Shown here one piece after another: positions 17,488 to 27,827 of a DNA stretch of 64,000 bases (its first letter is position 1; each line of letters opens with the position of its first letter). Below the pieces are notes generated by a model. That model searched no databases and was not told the DNA's origin. It was given only the letters and a program-made list of their open reading frames with translations. Source of the stretch: Candidatus Dormiibacterota bacterium. GTDB lineage: Bacteria; Chloroflexota; Dormibacteria; Aeolococcales; Aeolococcaceae. The position numbers were made by a program, and so were the translations under genes. Location: positions 1-64,000 of the forward strand of contig PLZA01000031.1 of NCBI GenBank assembly GCA_003153505.1, written 5' to 3'.

Positions 17488-18699
17488 ATGCAGACGCTTT
17501 CAACCCACCGCTGGTCGTCGGCGTTTGCGCGCCGCACTCAGGGCGCCAGTGGTGAGCTCGCCGCCATCCTCGAGCTCGCCGGTGGGACTGACCTCATCTC
17601 CTTCGCCGGTGGCCTGCCGGACCCGCAGACGTTCCCGGTCGCGGTGCTCAGAGATTTGGCGATGCCGCTGCTCAGCGGCGACGCGGCGGTCGCGCTCCAG
17701 TACTCCCCAACCCCCGGCCTGCCGGGGCTTCGCGGCGCGTTCGCCGACCGCCTCGCCGAGACTCAAGGGCGGCGTCCCGGAGCGGGCGAGCTGATGGTCA
17801 CCAGCGGCACCATCGACGCCCTCGGCCTCCTCGCCAGGGCGATGCTCGATCCCGGCGACGTCGCCGCCGTCGAGTCGCCGACGTACCTCGGGGCCATCGA
17901 CGGCTTTCGCGGCTACGAAGCCGACGTCCGCGGCATCCCCGTGGACGAGGATGGCATCGATACCGACGAACTCGAGCGCCTCTGCCGCAGCGACTCGCCG
18001 CCGAAGCTCCTGTACACCATTCCCGACCATCAGAACCCCACCGGAATCACGATGTCAGCCGAGCGGCGCTCGACGCTTGTGGAGGTCTGCCGCCGCCACG
18101 GGGTTCTCGTCATTGAAGACGTCGCCTACCGCGAGCTCACCTTCATATCCGAGCCTCTGCCGTCGCTGTGGTCGCTTGGTCCCGACATCGTCGTCCAGGC
18201 GGGCACGACCTCGAAGACCTTCTTCCCTGGTGTACGGCTCGGGTGGGCCGTGGGGCCGAGGGAGGTGATCGCGCAGATGGTCGTCGCCAAGCAGAACTCA
18301 GACCAGTGCGCAGGCGCGCTCGGCCAGCGACTGCTCGAGGAGTACCTCCGCGGCGGTCACATGGACAGGCAGCTGCGCCTTTCGAACGCGTTGTACTCGC
18401 AGCGCTGCGCGCGCATGCTGGCCGCGCTCGACGAGTACATGCCCGCCGAAATTTCCTGGACCCGTCCGCGCGGCGGGTTCTTCACATGGCTCAGCGGACC
18501 GGGACGGCTCGACGCCGTCGACCTCGCCCGCAAGGCCCGCGACGCCGGGGTGGCGTTCGTCCCCGGGCGACCCTTCCACCCGCACGCAGACGGTGCCAAC
18601 AAGCTGCGTCTTGCCTACAGCCTGGCCAGCGAGGACGAGATTGACGAGGGTGTCGCGCGCCTGGGGAAACTGATCACATCAACACTGGAGAACCGATGA
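17488..18699 (+). CDS. PLP-dependent class I/II aminotransferase (2-aminoadipate/MocR-like catalytic family)
   Basis: The ATG at 17488 follows GCAGGAG; the longer frame to 17353 is Arg-rich leader. The 403-residue enzyme begins SSAFARRTQGASGELAAILEL and contains LISFAGGLPDPQTFP, LQYSPTPGLPGLRGA, TIPDHQNPTGITMS and the PLP lysine K243 in TTSKTFFPGVRLGW. The motif IPDHQNPTG marks the fold-I subgroup that includes alpha-aminoadipate, kynurenine and MocR-type transaminases. No DNA-binding domain is attached. It overlaps the cupin gene by 4 bases. It likely transaminates an amino-acid intermediate of the cluster. Confidence 0.9.
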   Translation: MQTLSTHRWSSAFARRTQGASGELAAILELAGGTDLISFAGGLPDPQTFPVAVLRDLAMPLLSGDAAVALQYSPTPGLPGLRGAFADRLAETQGRRPGAGELMVTSGTIDALGLLARAMLDPGDVAAVESPTYLGAIDGFRGYEADVRGIPVDEDGIDTDELERLCRSDSPPKLLYTIPDHQNPTGITMSAERRSTLVEVCRRHGVLVIEDVAYRELTFISEPLPSLWSLGPDIVVQAGTTSKTFFPGVRLGWAVGPREVIAQMVVAKQNSDQCAGALGQRLLEEYLRGGHMDRQLRLSNALYSQRCARMLAALDEYMPAEISWTRPRGGFFTWLSGPGRLDAVDLARKARDAGVAFVPGRPFHPHADGANKLRLAYSLASEDEIDEGVARLGKLITSTLENR

Positions 18700-19118
18700 C
18701 CGACGCCGCGCACCACTTCAGCACACAGGCGACGGGCACGCCCGCCGCACCGGGCCGCTATGTCGACGTCAACGCCATCAGCTCGATCGAGCTCGTCCCA
18801 GGGCTCATCTTTCGGCCGGTGCTCGGCGAGCGGACCATGCTCAATTTCGTGTCCTTCGCGCCGCATACCGCTGCGCCGATGCACGTGCACGAGGAGGAGC
18901 AGATCGTTCTCGTGATTGAGGGTGAGTTCGAGTTCGACATCGATGGCGATGTGCGCACCATGCGGGCCGGCGACGTCGCGGTCGTCCCCAGCTGGGTGCG
19001 CCATGGGGCGCGCACGCGCGGCGCGCCGTGCCGCGAGGTCGACGTGTTCAACCCGCCACGGCGTTCGCTCCTCGAGCACGCGCGGGGTCAGGCCCCACCT
19101 CAGGGTGAAGGTGTGTAG
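18696..19118 (+). CDS. Cupin-domain protein
   Basis: The 140-residue protein shows the two cupin motifs: FAPHTAAPMHVHEEEQIVLVIEGEFEF (G(X)5HXH(X)3,4E(X)6G-like, with metal ligands H-x-H and E) and GDVAVVPSWVRHGARTRGAP (the second His). Such single cupins bind a metal and act as dioxygenases, isomerases or binding proteins. The ATG overlaps the aminotransferase stop, and the SDR follows with no gap, so the gene belongs to the plus-strand operon. The substrate is unknown; the intact metal site suggests an enzyme rather than a remnant. Confidence 0.85.
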   Translation: MTDAAHHFSTQATGTPAAPGRYVDVNAISSIELVPGLIFRPVLGERTMLNFVSFAPHTAAPMHVHEEEQIVLVIEGEFEFDIDGDVRTMRAGDVAVVPSWVRHGARTRGAPCREVDVFNPPRRSLLEHARGQAPPQGEGV

Positions 19119-19901
19119 TTGGACCTCAATCTGCGTGGCCGGCGAGCGCTCATCACCGGCGGATCCAAGGGAATCGGCATGGCCATCGCCGAGGAACTCG
19201 TCGCCGAGGGTGTCCACGTGGCCATGTGCGCGCGCCACCCGGCCGAGCTTGCTGCGGCGGCCGAGAAGCTGCGTGGCTCTGGATGCACGGTGTACGCGCA
19301 GGTCGCCGACGTCACCGACGCCGCGCAGATCACCGACCTTGTCGCTCGCTCGGTCGAGACGCTCGGCGGGCTGGACATCCTCGTCAACAACGCGGGTGCG
19401 GCTCATCCGGGCAACTTCGAGTCGCTGACCGACGAAGACTGGCGGGCGGACCTGGACGTCAAGCTCTTCTCACAGATCCGCTGCACGCGGGCGGCGCTCG
19501 AACACCTGCGGCGCAGCAGGTCAGCACGCGTCATCAACATCAATTCGGTCTATGCGCGCTACCCCGACCCGACGTTCTTCGCCACCACGGTGAACCGCGC
19601 AGCGTGTCTCAACTTCTCCAAGGCACTGGCACGCGAGCTGGGACCTGAAGGCATTTTAGTCAATAGTGTCAACATCGGCTTTGTGGCCACGCCGCAGTGG
19701 CAGCGCATCAAGGCGCGCCGAGCACCTGACACGAGTGACGACGAGTTCTTCGCCAGCCTCGCCAGCGACGAGGTCCCCCTTGGACGTTTCGGAGCGGTCG
19801 AGGAGGTGAGCGGTCTTGTGGCTTTCCTTTCGAGCGACCGGGCGAGCTACATCACCGGTACCTCGATCGACGTCGCCGGTGGGATGGGCAGATACGTCTG
19901 A
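19119..19901 (+). CDS. Short-chain dehydrogenase/reductase-fold protein with altered catalytic residues
   Basis: The TTG start at 19119 follows the cupin stop directly. The 260-residue protein has the NAD(P)-binding TGGSKGIG at 13-20 and NNAG at 90-93, and ends YITGTSIDVAGGMGRYV as usual for SDRs. The catalytic Ser is present (S143 in NINSVYARY). The positions that should hold Tyr and Lys, 13 and 17 residues further on, are T156 and R160 (FFATTVNRAACLNFSKAL). The classical YxxxK pair is therefore missing. It may use another proton relay or have a non-redox role. It is the third gene of the plus operon and overlaps the next gene by one base. Confidence 0.85.
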   Translation: MDLNLRGRRALITGGSKGIGMAIAEELVAEGVHVAMCARHPAELAAAAEKLRGSGCTVYAQVADVTDAAQITDLVARSVETLGGLDILVNNAGAAHPGNFESLTDEDWRADLDVKLFSQIRCTRAALEHLRRSRSARVININSVYARYPDPTFFATTVNRAACLNFSKALARELGPEGILVNSVNIGFVATPQWQRIKARRAPDTSDDEFFASLASDEVPLGRFGAVEEVSGLVAFLSSDRASYITGTSIDVAGGMGRYV

Positions 19902-20707
19902 TGTGCCGGCTCCTCGGGTGGGCGGCTCGACGGCCCCGTACCGTCGCCGATGCCCTGGGCGGCGCTGAGTTCGCCGCTTTTACGGCGCTCTCCCGCCAGC
20001 ACGCGGACGGGTGGGGCATGGCGTGGTGGGCGCCCGGTCCGCCGAGCGTCGATCCGCCACAGGTGGAGCGGTCGACGACCTGCGCTGCCGATGACGATCG
20101 CTTCGCCGAGTTGACGACGTCTGCGCCGGCCGACGCCGGCGTCGTGCACCTGCGATGGGCCACGCCGGGACTTCCCATCATCGCGGCCAACACGCATCCC
20201 TTTGTGCACGGCAGGATGGCGTTCGCCCACAACGGCGCCATCCACCCGCTCGACCGCATCGGCGAGTTGGTTCCGGCGGGCTGGGCGTCGCAGCTCGTGG
20301 GCACGACGGACAGCGAGCGCTACTTCCTCTCGATCGTGGCACGTGTTAGCAAGGGTGAGGTGCTGCCGCAGGCGGTTGGCGAGGTGGTGCGCAGCATCTT
20401 CGAGTCCTTCAGCCCCACAAGTCTGAACGCGATGCTGCTGACCCCCGACGCCCTACACGTCATAAGCGCGCACGATCGCTCTCGGGTACCGATGATGCGC
20501 GCGTCCTCGGGAGGCGCAACCTCGTCGATGGAACCGGATACGGCCTTCTACGAGCTGTCCTACCGCGCCGATGCGAACTCGGTTGTGGTGGCGTCGTCGG
20601 GGTTTCCCCAGCCGGACTCCGAGGGGTGGCAGCGGCTTGCCAACATGACCGTCCTGCGTATCGATCGTGGGACCCTCGTCACGTCGACGGTGGCGCTCAC
20701 AGACTGA
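19901..20707 (+). CDS. Class II glutamine amidotransferase (EgtC/YafJ-like Ntn hydrolase)
   Basis: The 268-residue protein begins MCRLLGW; removal of Met exposes Cys2, the N-terminal nucleophile of Ntn amidotransferases. Other conserved elements are RQHADGWGMAWW, VHLRWATPGLP, NTHPFVHGRMAFAHNGAIHP (substrate-binding Arg and the Asn-Gly oxyanion pair) and GTTDSERYF. EgtC of this family hydrolyses a gamma-glutamyl amide in ergothioneine synthesis. Beside a GS-like ligase this enzyme could remove the gamma-glutamyl group added earlier. A one-base overlap (TGATG) couples it to the SDR gene. It is the last gene of the arm. Confidence 0.88.
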   Translation: MCRLLGWAARRPRTVADALGGAEFAAFTALSRQHADGWGMAWWAPGPPSVDPPQVERSTTCAADDDRFAELTTSAPADAGVVHLRWATPGLPIIAANTHPFVHGRMAFAHNGAIHPLDRIGELVPAGWASQLVGTTDSERYFLSIVARVSKGEVLPQAVGEVVRSIFESFSPTSLNAMLLTPDALHVISAHDRSRVPMMRASSGGATSSMEPDTAFYELSYRADANSVVVASSGFPQPDSEGWQRLANMTVLRIDRGTLVTSTVALTD

Positions 20708-21085
20708 GCCTCGGCTGGCGCAGGGCGGGGAGAAGCTGAGAGCGAGGCGATAGATTACGGCTCGTTCGACTCCTCTCGAGCCTGAGCCGCTCGCGATTCC
20801 AACGGATTCCATCCCCCGGGCATTAGTCGTCGTTCCAACGTATTCGCCACGAAACCACTATTTCGAGAACTCACCTCGCATCGAGGAATAGGTAATGGCG
20901 GGGGGACCAGGGGTCGCAGGTTCGAGTCCTGTCTCCCCGACTGACGCGCAATTTGAGCTCACAGCGAGCGAATGGGTGGGGCGCTGTCATCGGCGTCCGA
21001 TCCACGGCCTGAAACCCACCGGCTGGCCCGCTGGTCACCGGTCCGGCTCGCTCTCCAGGCGGCGACGCCCGACCTCTGCGGCGAA
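20708..21085. other. Gene-free region with a tRNA fragment
   Basis: This 378-base stretch has no convincing gene. A related motif TTCCAACGGATTC / TTCCAACGTATTC occurs twice near 20799 and 20836. The 3' third of a tRNA is at 20904-20941 and is described separately. Nothing else stands out. Confidence 0.6.
20904..20941 (+). other. 3' fragment of a tRNA gene (possible attachment-site scar)
   Basis: The bases from 20916 form a T-arm: stem GCAGG/CCTGT around the loop TTCGAGT (20921-20927). They are followed by the seven-base acceptor strand CTCCCCG and discriminator A at 20940. Upstream, GGACCAGGGGTC looks like the end of an anticodon stem and variable loop, but there is no D-arm and no matching 5' acceptor. 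No CCA follows. Such 3' tRNA pieces are typically left at the end of elements that integrate into tRNA genes. Confidence 0.55.
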
Positions 21086-21640
21086 TCAGAGCTGACCGGC
21101 AACTGATTGCGCAAGCGTCTGCACCTGAGCGTCCATCGCGGACCCGGGGTTGCTCTGTGAGAACACCGCGATGATGACGATGCTGTTGTTCACCGCGAAC
21201 GCATAGGTGGCTGAAACCGCGGCGATCGCGTTGAGTGCGACGCTGCCGACGCCGGACACAGGTGTGCCATTTCCTCCGGTGGCGCCTCCCAGAGCATTGG
21301 TGACCGCCGTCTGCAACTGGGCCGCGGTTGGCGTGCCGGAGAAGGGCAAGACGGCGACCTCAGCGGTGTCGACCGCGTTGGTCGGGTCGGTCCAGTTGCA
21401 GGTGGTTCCGTTCGGCGTGGTGCTCGAGGTCAGACCGCTGCCGCCGTTGATCGGCTCGATCTGCGCCGCGGTGATGAGGGTGCAGGGGTTGTGCGCAGAC
21501 GTCGACCCCGCTGCTGACGTCGATGCTGCTGACGACGATGCAGCCCCTGTTCCCGAGGTCTGCGACGTCGGGGTGGTGCCACCGCACCCAGCGAGGACGA
21601 GAAGGCCTGCGGCCGCGACGGTCACGCGAATTACTTTCAT
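21086..21640 (-). CDS. DUF3558-like secreted lipoprotein
   Basis: The ATG at 21640 follows AAGGAA and starts MKVIRVTVAAAGLLVLAGCGG, a lipoprotein signal peptide with lipobox LAGC (Cys19). A Ser/Thr/Ala-rich linker of about 35 residues follows. The C-terminal domain has NPCTLITAAQI early and a CNW motif, forming a likely disulfide, as in DUF3558 proteins ('DPCxLL...'). The 184 residues match that family's length. It would be anchored outside the membrane; the family's function is unknown. A similar gene lies at 58046-58633. A perfect palindrome at 21759-21778 lies about 120 bases upstream. Confidence 0.75.
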   Translation of the reverse strand: MKVIRVTVAAAGLLVLAGCGGTTPTSQTSGTGAASSSAASTSAAGSTSAHNPCTLITAAQIEPINGGSGLTSSTTPNGTTCNWTDPTNAVDTAEVAVLPFSGTPTAAQLQTAVTNALGGATGGNGTPVSGVGSVALNAIAAVSATYAFAVNNSIVIIAVFSQSNPGSAMDAQVQTLAQSVAGQL

Positions 21641-21758
21641 GGGTCGTTTCCTTGGTGCTTGGAGGGACGGATTGGAAGATCGTCGCTGCCTAGGCGGATG
21701 TGGTCCGCATTCTAGGCCCAAGGCCCGGTGCGGGTTGACGCTTACATCGGGAGCGGAT

Positions 21759-21778
21759 GTGGCATGACGTCATGCCAC
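21759..21778. promoter_or_regulatory. 20-bp perfect palindrome, candidate operator
   Basis: GTGGCATGAC-GTCATGCCAC is identical to its reverse complement over all 20 bases, with no spacer. It sits upstream of the lipoprotein gene and about 125 bases from the transposase remnant. Perfect spacer-free dyads of this length suit a dimeric TetR-, LuxR- or bZIP-like protein rather than a terminator. No target regulator is obvious nearby. Confidence 0.5.
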
Positions 21779-21902
21779 GACCTCATGCACCCCGAGTGAG
21801 ACTTCCGGGCATGGAATAACCCGTCGGTGGGACTGATCACCGCCATACGTCCATTTCGCTCGACTGTACGCCGCCGGGCTCAATCAAGATGGCGACCTTC
21901 CT

Positions 21903-22105
21903 CTAGATGTAATGCCCATGCACGTTGTTGAGGCGTGAATGGGTGAGAGTTGACCGAGACTGGTATGGGCGCGGTGATGGTTGTAGATGTGCAGCCACGC
22001 CGTCAAGGCCTGAGCCGACCGTGGTTGGAGGTGTAGGTACGGACGGTAGGCCCATTCCTCAAGCAGGGTGGGGGTGAAGCGCTCCACCTTGCATTGGTTT
22101 GGGGT
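21903..22105 (-). mobile_element. IS481-like DDE transposase remnant with a frameshift
   Basis: The C-terminal integrase-core end is readable: CKVERFTPTLLEEWAYRPYL, then LTAWLHIYNHHRAHTSLGQLSPI. This matches the 'GKVERFHRTLLEEWAY...W...YN..RPH..L' end of IS481-type transposases. The annotated frame then runs on to 21884. The neighbouring frame gives the family's normal terminus NNVHGHYI and a stop at 21905-21903, so a single T appears to have been lost at ATTCACG near 21936. The rest of the element, including its catalytic residues and inverted repeats, is missing. It is a scar of past transposition. Confidence 0.75.
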
Positions 22106-22200
22106 TGCCAGGGCTGCGTGAAGCGCTGCGCCATGCCGCTCTCCATGACCGCGGTCGAGCAAGACGGCAATTGCCCCAGACGCTTCCGCGAAGGTGGGGA

Positions 22201-24934
<2,734 letters not shown>

Positions 24935-24956
24935 CGGCTTTCCCTCGGACACGATC

Positions 24957-24984
24957 ACACTACCAGTCTAATTCTGGACAGTGT
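24957..24984. promoter_or_regulatory. Probable Fur-type operator upstream of furA-katG
   Basis: A dyad of nested arms, ACACT (24957-24961) with AGTGT (24980-24984) and CCAG (24963-24966) with CTGG (24974-24977), surrounds the AT-rich centre TCTAATT. The outer spacing differs by one base. It sits 23 bases upstream of the chosen furA start, where autoregulating FurA proteins bind. Confidence 0.5.
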
Positions 24985-25372
24985 CATGGAGTTGCTGACC
25001 GGTGTGCCGGCACGCACGAGCGACCTCAACCTCCCCGATTGATGCTTTTTCCTGCTAAACGACTCTGTTTCGCGCGACCGCCGGGGCGGCAACGTCTGAG
25101 ACCGAACGTGTGAACGGCTCGAGCGGAGCAAACGCGTCCGTCCAAATGCGAGCCGGACTAGGTGAGCTCAGCGGAAGACAGCGCGAGGAGCGATGCGCTC
25201 CACGCCGGCGACGATGATCTCCTCGACAGGGGCGGTGGTCAGAACCCCACACTGGACGTGGCGCTGAGCTCGCCGCCTATCTGCTTTGCGCTTCCCCGTC
25301 ACCACCAGACAAAATCGACGATCCGTCCGGGTATTGAGTGACCATGCGCGGGTGCCTCGGAGGAGCAGGACG
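24985..25372. other. Gene-free region
   Basis: These 388 bases between the furA promoter and the methyltransferase remnant contain only short open frames without family features. A GGAGGAGCAGG site near 25360 belongs to the downstream gene. I see no RNA gene, repeat or strong hairpin. Confidence 0.5.
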
Positions 25373-26207
25373 ATGACGACGGTCAGCGGGACCAGTGACT
25401 GGACGGTGGTTGACGAAGGCTGGGGCCGCAAGGCCGTGGACTTCGCCGCCCTGAGCGAACCGAGCAACTGCCGCGAGTACGTCACGATGCATCACCGCCT
25501 TGGGGTGAGCGACGGTGACCGGCTTGTGGATGTGGCCTGTGGATGTGGCCTGTGGTGCGGGCCTTGCCATTGAGCTGGCGCGTGCCCGAGGCGCCGCCTG
25601 CGCCGGCATCGACGCGTCGCCCAGGCTCGTTGCCGTCGCTCGCGACAGGAGCCCCGATGCCGACGTCCGAGTGGGCGATATGCACGCGATGCCGTGGCCG
25701 GACGAGAGTTTCGATGTTGCGACCAGCTTCCGGGGTATCTGGGGAACAACACCCGAAGCCCTCGGTGAGATTCATCGTGTCCTTGCACCCGGTGGCCGAT
25801 TCGGGCTGACCGTGTGGGGGCACATCAAGGTCTCACCAGGTGCCTGGGCGCTCGCCCCCTTTCGATTGGCGGCATCCACAAAGGTGGGGAACCAGGCGGC
25901 GATGGTGACGTTGGGGCGACCCGGCGTCGGCGAGGATCTGCTTGCCCGGTTCGGCTTCATCGATGTCGAGAGAGTGGGTGTTCCTTTCGCGTGGGAGTTC
26001 TCAGACCCGGAGATGTACGCTCGCGCCCTGGCTTCGACCGGTCCAGCCTACGAAGCGATCCAGAACGTGGGCGAACCGGCGTTCCTTGCGGCCGCCGCGG
26101 ACGAGGCACGGTCGCACGTCCGAGACGGCCTGCCGCTGAGAGCAGAGATCAATGTCGTGGGTTACCTTGCCCGCAAGCCCGGGGCGACTAGGAGGGAGAC
26201 TGCATGA
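25373..26207 (+). pseudogene. Class I SAM-dependent methyltransferase broken by a 13-bp duplication
   Basis: The ATG at 25373 follows GGAGGAGCAGG. The first frame reads to GDRLVDVACG, the start of SAM-binding motif I, then goes wrong and stops near 25573. The +1 frame resumes with CGAGLAIELARARGAACAGIDASPRLVAVARDR, DVRVGDMHAMPWPDESFDVATSF, and EALGEIHRVLAPGGRFGLTVWG, the rest of a methyltransferase of the UbiE/Methyltransf_11 type. The break is a tandem repeat of 13 bases at 25525-25550. Removing one copy restores LVDVACGAGLAIEL exactly. The last ATGA overlaps the next gene, so the two were once coupled. The product is non-functional unless slippage restores the frame. Confidence 0.85.
25525..25550 (+). 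repeat. 13-bp tandem duplication (two copies plus a partial third)
   Basis: TGTGGATGTGGCC at 25525-25537 is repeated exactly at 25538-25550 and followed by TGTGG at 25551-25555. Because 13 is not a multiple of three, the second copy shifts the methyltransferase reading frame. Confidence 0.95.
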
Positions 26208-26794
26208 GCACGGTTGGCTTTCTAGCGGCACAGGCGCCTGACGCCGAGGCCCAGCGCCTTTTCGACGATGACGTCGCCGAGCTTGGATATGTGATGAACG
26301 TGTCCAAGCTCTGGGCGTATCAGCCGGCAACCCTGAACCATCTTTTCGACCTGATGGGCGAAACCCACGCGATCGAAGATCTCAGCTTCCGTCAGCGCGG
26401 CATCCTGGTCACCGCGTGTGCGTCGACCTTGGGCGACGCCTACTGCTCGCTGGCCTGGGGTGCGAAGCTTGCAAGCAGATCCGACGCGGAAACAGCCGCG
26501 GGCATCCTCCGGGGCGATGACGATCGCCTCAGCCCGGAGGAGCAGGCAATGGCGCAATGGGCTCGCAAAGTTGCGCGCGACCCGAACCACACCAGCGCCG
26601 CGGACGTGCAGGCACTGTGTGATGCCGGCTACAGCGATGCGCAGATCTTCGCGATGACGGCGTATGTCGCCCTGCGACTCGCGTTCTCGACGATCAACGA
26701 TGCACTCGGTGCTCGGCCGGACTCCGCCTTCCGGACGAGCGCGCCAGGAGCGGTGCTCGATGCTGTGAGCTACGGCCGACCCATCGACGAATAG
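26204..26794 (+). CDS. AhpD-like / carboxymuconolactone-decarboxylase-fold protein lacking the CxxC
   Basis: The 196-residue all-helical protein has the AhpD layout, including GYVMNVSKLWAYQPATLNHLFDLM near the N-terminus and FRQRGILVTACASTLGDAYCSLAWGAKLAS in the active-site helix. In AhpD peroxidases this helix carries C-x-x-C-x-x-x-H. Here the first Cys is Asp and the His is Trp (DAYCSLAW), leaving one Cys. Redox activity of the AhpD kind is therefore doubtful. A peroxidase-related or decarboxylase-like role remains possible. It overlaps the broken methyltransferase by 4 bases and was part of its operon. Confidence 0.8.
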   Translation: MSTVGFLAAQAPDAEAQRLFDDDVAELGYVMNVSKLWAYQPATLNHLFDLMGETHAIEDLSFRQRGILVTACASTLGDAYCSLAWGAKLASRSDAETAAGILRGDDDRLSPEEQAMAQWARKVARDPNHTSAADVQALCDAGYSDAQIFAMTAYVALRLAFSTINDALGARPDSAFRTSAPGAVLDAVSYGRPIDE

Positions 26795-26864
26795 ATCACG
26801 GTCGAGAGCTATTTCGGCAGGGCGAGCCACGGGTCATGGCGAGTTACATAGGAAGGGGACGAAG

Positions 26865-27524
26865 TTGTCGGACCGATCGGGATCCCTCGCCGACGATCCG
26901 TTCAGTGGTCGGCATCCAACCAGTCACGAACGGCTGACGGGACTGCCCTGGGATGCGTCGTACCACAACGGCCCTCCGCCTTGGGATATTGACCAGCCGC
27001 AGCCAGCAATAGTGCGTTTGGCAGCCGAAGGAGGATTGGCCGGAGCGGTGCTCGACGCGGGCTGCGGGACCGGAGAGAACGCTCTTCACGTCGCCTCGCT
27101 GGGGTTCTCGGTTCTGGGTGTTGACGTGGCTGAGTCGGCGTTGGCGATCGCCCGAGCGAAGGCCGCCGACCGTGGGATCGAGGTTGAGTTCGCTGCGGCT
27201 GACGCATTCCAGTTGGAGCGTCTAGGGCGCAGGTTTGAGACGGTGCTGGACTGTGGACTGTTCCACACTTTCGACGGCGACGAGCGACCACGATACGTGG
27301 CGAGTCTAGGGTCGGTGACCGAGCACGATGGAACCCTGTATGTGCTGTGCTTCAGTGACGATGGTCTCGATACTGGCCCCCACCCCATCAGTCAGGAAGA
27401 GCTGAAAGCGGCGTTCAACGCCAACACTGGATGGAATGTCGCCGCCATCGAACCGGACCGGGTTCAGACGAGATATCAGGACGACGGCGCACCCGCCTGG
27501 TTCGCGACAATCAAAAGGATCTAG
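26865..27524 (+). CDS. Class I SAM-dependent methyltransferase
   Basis: The TTG at 26865 is preceded by AGGAAGGGGACGAAG and gives 219 residues. Motif I is AVLDAGCGTGENALHVASLG. It is followed by LGVDVAESALAIARAKAADRG (acidic residue binding the ribose), VEFAAADAFQLERLG, and FETVLDCGLFHTFDGDER. The opening DASYHNGPPPWDIDQPQPAIVRL is typical of TehB/thiopurine-type methyltransferases that modify small molecules. It follows the AhpD-like gene by 70 bases on the same strand. The substrate is unknown. Confidence 0.85.
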   Translation: MSDRSGSLADDPFSGRHPTSHERLTGLPWDASYHNGPPPWDIDQPQPAIVRLAAEGGLAGAVLDAGCGTGENALHVASLGFSVLGVDVAESALAIARAKAADRGIEVEFAAADAFQLERLGRRFETVLDCGLFHTFDGDERPRYVASLGSVTEHDGTLYVLCFSDDGLDTGPHPISQEELKAAFNANTGWNVAAIEPDRVQTRYQDDGAPAWFATIKRI

Positions 27525-27827
27525 GCTGCGGGACTGACCCGCCGCTCCCGATGAGGTGCGAGCGTTCCTCCCGGTGACGCCGAGTCTGCGCACCGACTGT
27601 CACACTGTCGTCCTGTACAAACGCGCGCCCGCGGTGTGGGAGTCGCCGTCGAGGTGGCGTCCAGTTGACTGGATCAATGGCGTATTTCTTTCGTGTCGCG
27701 CGTATGTCATCGGGATCTTGAAAACGCGGTTGTTGCTGCGATTGTTATGTCGACGGCTGCACTGTGGCATGACCGGCGCCACACGCCGACGGGGTCGTGG
27801 GCGCGGCAATTCACCCTAAGGAGAGCC
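27525..27827. promoter_or_regulatory. Upstream region of the alcohol dehydrogenase, with a short dyad over a -35-like box
   Basis: No gene is evident in these 303 bases. TCCAGT-TG-ACTGGA at 27660-27673 has perfect 6-base arms and contains TTGACT, a candidate -35 box. AAGGAG just before 27828 serves the mini-ORF that follows. Confidence 0.35.

Noticed and set aside
20904-20941. A functional tRNA gene
   Set aside because: There is a T-arm and a 3' acceptor strand but no D-arm, no 5' acceptor and no clear anticodon stem, so only a fragment is claimed.
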